From positions 1 through 35,838 of the forward strand of contig CAJUBG010000037.1 of NCBI GenBank assembly GCA_910584575.1: a stretch of DNA of 35,838 bases. Reading direction: 5' to 3'. A model generated the notes under the pieces. That model was not told the origin of the DNA. It ran no database searches and saw nothing but the letters and a program-made list of their open reading frames with translations. Source of the DNA: an uncultured Dorea sp. (GTDB lineage Bacteria > Bacillota > Clostridia > Lachnospirales > Lachnospiraceae). This document shows positions 31,799-35,838 of this stretch, one piece after another (the stretch's first letter is position 1; every line of letters starts with the position of its first letter). A program made the translations under genes and the position numbers.

Positions 31799-33346
31799 AT
31801 GTGGGATAGAAAATATATTGAAGATTTAATAGAAAAAAGAGAGAAAGCCCGCGCAGGCGGCGGTGAAAAGAGAATCGAGAAGCAGCATGCCGCAGGCAAA
31901 CTGACGGCCAGAGAGCGTGTGGAGGTATTATTTGATCCGGATACGTTTGTGGAGATTGAAACATTGGTGGAATCCAGAGGAGACGAGTTCGGCATGGAAG
32001 GAAAGAAAATTCCAGGAGACGGCGTCATTATCGGTTATGGGATGATTGGCGGCCGGATTGTGTACGCGTCAATTGAGGATTTTACGGTGATGGGAGGAAC
32101 CCTTGGCGAGTACCATTCCAAGAAGATCTGCCAGATTATGGATATGGCCATTAAGATGCGGGCGCCCTATATCAGCGTCAATGACAGCGGCGGTGCCAGG
32201 ATTGAGGAAGGAATCACCTCTTTGGACGGGTACAGCGGGATGTTCTACCGCAATACGAAGGCATCCGGCTTCATTCCGCAGATATCGGTCATACTTGGCC
32301 CCTGCGCGGGAGGCGCATGTTATTCGCCGGCAATCACGGATTTTATTTTTATGTCTGAGAAGGCGGGGAGGATGTTTATCACAGGCCCTAATGTGGTGAA
32401 GACTGCCGTCGGGGAGGACGTAACGCCGGAGGAGCTAGGAGGCGCAAAGCCCCACAGCGTAAAGAGCGGCGTGCTGCATTTTACCTATGAGGACGATGAA
32501 AGCTGTCTTAATGGCGTGAAAAGGCTGTTGTCCTATCTGCCTCAAAACTGCAGCGAGAAGCCTCCCTTTAACGCAGAATTTCAGGCAGTGGAGGATTCCC
32601 ATAAGCTTCAGGAGATTGTACCGGACAACCAGAGAAGAATCTATGACGTGAAGGAAGTGATTGCCTGCTTCATTGACAAGGATAGCTTTATGGAGGTACA
32701 GGATCAGTTTGCCCCCAATCTGGTTGTGGGCCTGGCAAGGCTTGAGGGCAACGTGATCGGGATTGTGGCGAACCAGCCGTCGGGTTTTGGCGGCGCGCTG
32801 GATATTAACGCGTCGGAGAAGGGCGCCAGGTTTATCAGGTTTTGCGACTGTTTTAATATCCCGCTTCTTACCATGGTGGATGTCCCTGGATTTACGCCGG
32901 GAACCGTGCAGGAGCATAATGGAATCATAAGACGGGGCGCGAAGCTTCTGTATGCGTACGCGGAGGCTACGGTTCCCAGGATTACGCTGATTATGCGTAA
33001 AGCTTTTGGCGGCGCGTATATTGCTATGAACAGCAAGGGCATGGGCGCAGACGTTGTATTTGCGTGGCCTATCGCGCAGCTTGCCGTTATGGGGGCGGAG
33101 GGCGCGGTTGACATTATGTACCGCAGGCAGATGAAAGAAGCGGAAAATCCAAAGGATGAGCGAAGAAAGCTGATCGCGCAGTATGAAGCTCATTATATGA
33201 CGCCTTATATTGCGGCTCAGAGGGGCTTTATTGATGAAGTGATTCTTCCGGAGGAAACCAGGAAGAAGCTTTGCGAGTCCTTCTTCGCGTTAAAGGATAA
33301 GAACGAGATGAACCGAAGGAAGAAGCATGGGAATATTCCGTTGTAG
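31799..33346 (+). CDS. Acyl-CoA carboxyltransferase beta subunit
   Basis: A 515-residue biotin-dependent carboxyltransferase of the propionyl-CoA carboxylase beta/methylmalonyl-CoA decarboxylase alpha family. GKLTARERVEVLFDPDTF near residue 34, SVNDSGGARIEEG, LGPCAGGACYSPAITDF and the second-half VDVPGFTPGTVQEHNGIIRRGAK with MRKAFGGAYIAMNSK are all present. It would move a carboxyl group between biotin and an acyl-CoA, for example to make or use methylmalonyl-CoA. A VOC epimerase next door fits that. No biotin carboxylase or biotin carrier is encoded in the window, so partners must be encoded elsewhere. Its ribosome site is weak. The direction of reaction is not decidable. Confidence 0.9.
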   Translation: MWDRKYIEDLIEKREKARAGGGEKRIEKQHAAGKLTARERVEVLFDPDTFVEIETLVESRGDEFGMEGKKIPGDGVIIGYGMIGGRIVYASIEDFTVMGGTLGEYHSKKICQIMDMAIKMRAPYISVNDSGGARIEEGITSLDGYSGMFYRNTKASGFIPQISVILGPCAGGACYSPAITDFIFMSEKAGRMFITGPNVVKTAVGEDVTPEELGGAKPHSVKSGVLHFTYEDDESCLNGVKRLLSYLPQNCSEKPPFNAEFQAVEDSHKLQEIVPDNQRRIYDVKEVIACFIDKDSFMEVQDQFAPNLVVGLARLEGNVIGIVANQPSGFGGALDINASEKGARFIRFCDCFNIPLLTMVDVPGFTPGTVQEHNGIIRRGAKLLYAYAEATVPRITLIMRKAFGGAYIAMNSKGMGADVVFAWPIAQLAVMGAEGAVDIMYRRQMKEAENPKDERRKLIAQYEAHYMTPYIAAQRGFIDEVILPEETRKKLCESFFALKDKNEMNRRKKHGNIPL

Positions 33347-33371
33347 CACAGGCAAAAGAGGAGGGGATTTG

Positions 33372-34310
33372 ATGAAGGGTTCAAGATATGCAAGGCTGCC
33401 CCAGTATGAGGCAAGAGGATATCCGGAAAATGAGCTTGAGAAGATACAAGAGCTTTTTAGCAGGGCCTTTGGAGGGCGCAGGGAAACAGGAGAAATGCTC
33501 AGGTGGCAGATGGAGGAAAATCCGAGCCTCAAAAAAAGGGCCACGTCTCTCTGGGACGGGGATACTCTTGTCGCGTACAATGCCCTGACTCCGGCCAAGG
33601 CTGTCTATGAGGGCAGAAGGATCTACACGGCTGTTTCCGGAACAACCATGGCAAACGAGAGGTATATGGGGGTGTCTGTCCAGCTCTTTTCGGAGTGCAG
33701 TAAACAGAACCAGGATATAGAAGTCATCATAGGATTCCCGAACCATAACTCTTATGGTATTACGACGAAGTATTTGAACCATAAGTATATTGGGGATGTG
33801 GCGTTTTGGACGTGTAAGGCCCATCGGACGGAATTCTGTGGGGATATCAGGAGGATTTCCGCTTTTACAGACGAACATGGCGGTTTGTGGAAGGGGCTTT
33901 CGGGCCGTCACCAGTATATGAAGATCAGAGACAGGGATTATTTGAACTGGAGATTTTTAAAAAGACCGGAGTATGAGTATCAGGCCTATGAGCTTGTGGA
34001 AAATGGAAGGATATGCGGATACATTGTCACAGATGTGTATGTGGAAAATCAGGTGAGACAGTTACAGCTTGTGGATTTTGTGGCGTTGAGTGAGGAGAGC
34101 TTGTCAGCGCTGCTTCGTTTTTGCCTGGACCTTGGCGCCCGGTTAAAATGTGAGCTTGTCAAGGCATGGATGACCTCAGGGTATTATAAACAGGTATTTT
34201 TGGACGCAGGGTTTGTATATGGCAATCATCCGTTTCCTATGACGGTGTGGGAGCAAGGGTTAGAGCTTGAGAAGGCGTACCTTACGATGTGTGATTCGGA
34301 TATTTTCTAA
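33372..34310 (+). CDS. GNAT-like acyltransferase of the glycan operon
   Basis: A 312-residue protein that resembles large GNAT-fold acetyltransferases found in polysaccharide clusters. The acyl-CoA-binding region corresponds to TAVSGTTMANERYMGVSVQL, where the usual R-x-x-G-x-G loop is degenerate. The HNSYGITTKYLNHKYIGDV and DRDYLNWRFLKRPEYEYQAYE segments are typical of this group. The frame is open back to 33327, but GGAGG at 33360-33364 supports the ATG at 33372. In this operon it is the best candidate for transferring the acyl group onto the amino sugar. Motif A is weak, so confidence in the family is moderate and in the reaction low. Confidence 0.7.
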   Translation: MKGSRYARLPQYEARGYPENELEKIQELFSRAFGGRRETGEMLRWQMEENPSLKKRATSLWDGDTLVAYNALTPAKAVYEGRRIYTAVSGTTMANERYMGVSVQLFSECSKQNQDIEVIIGFPNHNSYGITTKYLNHKYIGDVAFWTCKAHRTEFCGDIRRISAFTDEHGGLWKGLSGRHQYMKIRDRDYLNWRFLKRPEYEYQAYELVENGRICGYIVTDVYVENQVRQLQLVDFVALSEESLSALLRFCLDLGARLKCELVKAWMTSGYYKQVFLDAGFVYGNHPFPMTVWEQGLELEKAYLTMCDSDIF

Positions 34311-34343
34311 ATACGCGGCCAAAAAAGCAGGGAGGAGGATGGT

Positions 34344-35048
34344 TTGAGCGCTAAGAAGAATGCGTTGCCTAAGGTGAGACGGACCTTTTATTCGTTATAT
34401 GTTAAGAGGCTTTTGGATATAGCTCTGAGTGGTTTTGCCCTTGTGGTTTTGTCTCCGGTATTTTTAATTGTATGTATTCTTGAGTTGATTTTCCATGGCA
34501 GGCCGGTGATTTACAAAACGAGACGGCCAGGCAAGGATGGGAAGATTTTTTATATGTATAAATTCAGGAGTATGACCAATGAAAGAGGGGCGGACGGACG
34601 GCTGCTACCGGAGAGCGAAAGGCTTACAAGGTTTGGGTATGTGATCAGGAAAACTTCGGTTGACGAGCTTCCGGGACTTGTGAATATCCTAAAAGGCGAT
34701 ATGTCGGTCATAGGACCAAGGCCCTTGTTGGTGGAATACCTGCAGTATTACAGCTCGCGCCATGCTATGAGGCACTGTGTAAGGCCAGGTCTGGCCCTTG
34801 AGAGGATTACGAGGACGGACAGTAAGACCTGGACTTGGCGGGAGCAGTTTGAAAATGATATCTATTACATAGAGCATGTAAGCTTCGTGACGGATGTTCG
34901 GATGCTGTTTGCGGTTGTGAGGGCTGTGTTCAGGGGGAGTGAATATAGGGCGAACGCTACCAGGGTGGCGTTTGACGGGACGAATCTTGACGAGACCAGA
35001 GGGCAGGATGAGGTGGGAGTTGTGAAGCATTTTGCGAGTCTGGAATGA
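34344..35048 (+). CDS. PglC/WcaJ-type undecaprenyl-phosphate sugar-phosphate transferase
   Basis: A 234-residue monotopic phosphoglycosyl transferase that starts glycan assembly by moving a sugar-phosphate from a nucleotide sugar to undecaprenyl phosphate. The single membrane-inserted helix with an LSP break lies at residues 24-50. FRSMTNERGADGR is followed by the catalytic Asp107-Glu108 in SVDELPG and NILKGDMSVIGPRP. The start is a TTG at 34344 with GGAGGAGG 5-6 nt upstream; the ATG at 34339 is out of frame. It places this operon as a lipid-linked surface glycan pathway. Confidence 0.92.
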   Translation: MSAKKNALPKVRRTFYSLYVKRLLDIALSGFALVVLSPVFLIVCILELIFHGRPVIYKTRRPGKDGKIFYMYKFRSMTNERGADGRLLPESERLTRFGYVIRKTSVDELPGLVNILKGDMSVIGPRPLLVEYLQYYSSRHAMRHCVRPGLALERITRTDSKTWTWREQFENDIYYIEHVSFVTDVRMLFAVVRAVFRGSEYRANATRVAFDGTNLDETRGQDEVGVVKHFASLE

Positions 35049-35077
35049 TACAAATATAAAAGAGCAGGGAGAATGTT

Positions 35078-35782
35078 ATGGAGGTATTAGTAATCGCGCC
35101 CCATCCGGATGATGAGGTATTAGGCGTGGGAGGAACGCTTGCGCGCCATGCTGCAGAGGGAGACAGGGTTACCGTATGTATAGCAACGAAAGGGCAGCCG
35201 CCTTTGTTCCCTGAAGGGGGATATAAGGCGACCAGGGCAGAGGCAGCCAGGGCACATGAATGTCTGGGTGTCCATAAAACGATATATCTGGATTTCCCCG
35301 CTGCAAATGTGGAGGCAGCTCCAAGGTATGAATTAAATGCCAGGCTTCTAAATGTGATTTTGGAGGTCAAACCGGAGATTCTCTATATCCCACATTTTGA
35401 GGATATGCAGAAAGACCACCAGTTAATCGTTGAAGCCGTGATGGTCGCAATACGCCCCAAATATGCGCATAGGGTAAAGGAGGTCTATATGTATGAAACT
35501 TTGTCGGAAACAGAATGGAATCTGCCCCATCCGGCGAAGCAGTTTACACCGAATTACTATGTGGATATTTCAGGTTATCTCGATAAGAAGCTGACGGCAT
35601 TTTCCATGTATGAGTCACAGAGAGATTCATTTCCCAACCCAAGGTCAGAGGAAGCAATAAGAAGCCTTGCAGGCTACCGGGGCTCTAACATTATGGCAGA
35701 AGCCGCGGAAGCCTTTGAAGTGGTGCGGGTAGTTCGTATGAAGGAAAATGAGAAAAATGCAGCAGAAAAAAGAATTGATTAG
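35078..35782 (+). CDS. PIG-L family deacetylase
   Basis: A 234-residue LmbE/PIG-L zinc hydrolase that typically removes N-acetyl from a glucosamine-containing substrate. The metal motif HPDDE is at residues 9-13, with a second histidine in YIPHFEDMQKDH. Deacetylation of a glycan or lipid-linked amino sugar would create the free amine that an operon acyltransferase could decorate; this is inference. GCAGGGAGA precedes the ATG. Its 3' end overlaps the glycosyltransferase start by 26 bp. No signal peptide is seen, so it acts in the cytosol. Confidence 0.9.
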   Translation: MEVLVIAPHPDDEVLGVGGTLARHAAEGDRVTVCIATKGQPPLFPEGGYKATRAEAARAHECLGVHKTIYLDFPAANVEAAPRYELNARLLNVILEVKPEILYIPHFEDMQKDHQLIVEAVMVAIRPKYAHRVKEVYMYETLSETEWNLPHPAKQFTPNYYVDISGYLDKKLTAFSMYESQRDSFPNPRSEEAIRSLAGYRGSNIMAEAAEAFEVVRVVRMKENEKNAAEKRID

Positions 35783-35838
35783 CGTAATCGTACCGATTTA
35801 CATGATTGACCGGTATTTAGGCATCTGTATAGAGAGTA
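35757..35838 (+). CDS. Family 2 glycosyltransferase, N-terminal fragment
   Basis: The window ends inside this gene. The 27 visible codons read MQQKKELISVIVPIYM, then IDRYLGICIES, the characteristic first strand and helix of GT-A-fold family 2 glycosyltransferases. It starts inside the end of the PIG-L gene in another frame, with AATGAG upstream as a weak ribosome site. It continues the glycan operon to the right. Confidence 0.8.
   Translation, partial: MQQKKELISVIVPIYMIDRYLGICIES

Overview
The window looks like a chromosomal segment of an anaerobic, spore-forming Clostridia species, most likely Lachnospiraceae. The evidence is strong AAGGAGG-type ribosome sites, sigma-A promoters, the pyrH-frr-uppS-cdsA-dxr-rseP block, an iron-sulfur aldo/keto reductase, a C_GCAxxG_C_C protein, and a SpoIID-like spore/cell-wall protein. 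Assignment is by protein recognition only; no database search was run.

Layout. 1-5.9 kb: an unrecognised AT-rich ORF, then a GNAT acetyltransferase abutting a LuxE-like acyl-protein synthetase and a LuxC-like acyl-CoA reductase, then ComEB-type dCMP deaminase, signal peptidase I and a membrane-anchored lipase with overlapping ends. 5.9-11.5 kb: single genes and short operons (nitroreductase, a small ORF, Nudix hydrolase, methyltransferase, Hsp33, glutamine-dependent NAD synthetase, C_GCAxxG_C_C protein), ending in a strong terminator. 11.6-14.4 kb, minus strand: a response-regulator receiver fused to a RelA/SpoT-type alarmone synthetase, and a PutP-type sodium/proline symporter whose promoter carries two tandem palindromic operators. 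14.7-20.0 kb: the pyrH-frr-uppS-cdsA-dxr-rseP housekeeping operon (UMP, ribosome recycling, isoprenoid/undecaprenol and phospholipid synthesis, intramembrane protease). 20.0-21.7 kb: a MerR regulator and aldo/keto reductase behind a MerR-type 19-bp-spacer promoter. 21.7-23.0 kb, minus strand: a SpoIID-like peptidoglycan-binding protein without a signal peptide.

23.1-35.8 kb is the most interesting part. A pair of 25-bp inverted repeats (24/25 identical) flanks 217 bp containing a near-consensus sigma-A promoter. In this assembly the promoter points left, away from the large rightward operon, so the element looks like a phase-variable invertible switch captured in the OFF orientation. The operon starts with three consecutive, different NusG-family proteins (probable processive antiterminators). 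It continues with a DegT-type sugar aminotransferase and a small acyl-building set: FabD-like malonyltransferase, KAS III-like synthase, acyl carrier protein, SDR ketoreductase, a second acyl carrier protein, FkbH-like glyceryl-ACP enzyme, VOC epimerase and an acyl-CoA carboxyltransferase. A GNAT-like acyltransferase, a PglC-type sugar-phosphate transferase, a PIG-L deacetylase and the start of a GT2 glycosyltransferase follow.

My inference is that this is a cell-surface glycan locus that makes an amino sugar decorated with an unusual acyl group. Two small genes of the acyl branch are disrupted as read: the second ACP has an in-frame TGA, and the VOC gene is frameshifted at a run of eight G. 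The pathway may therefore be decaying, phase-variable at a second level, or affected by sequence error.
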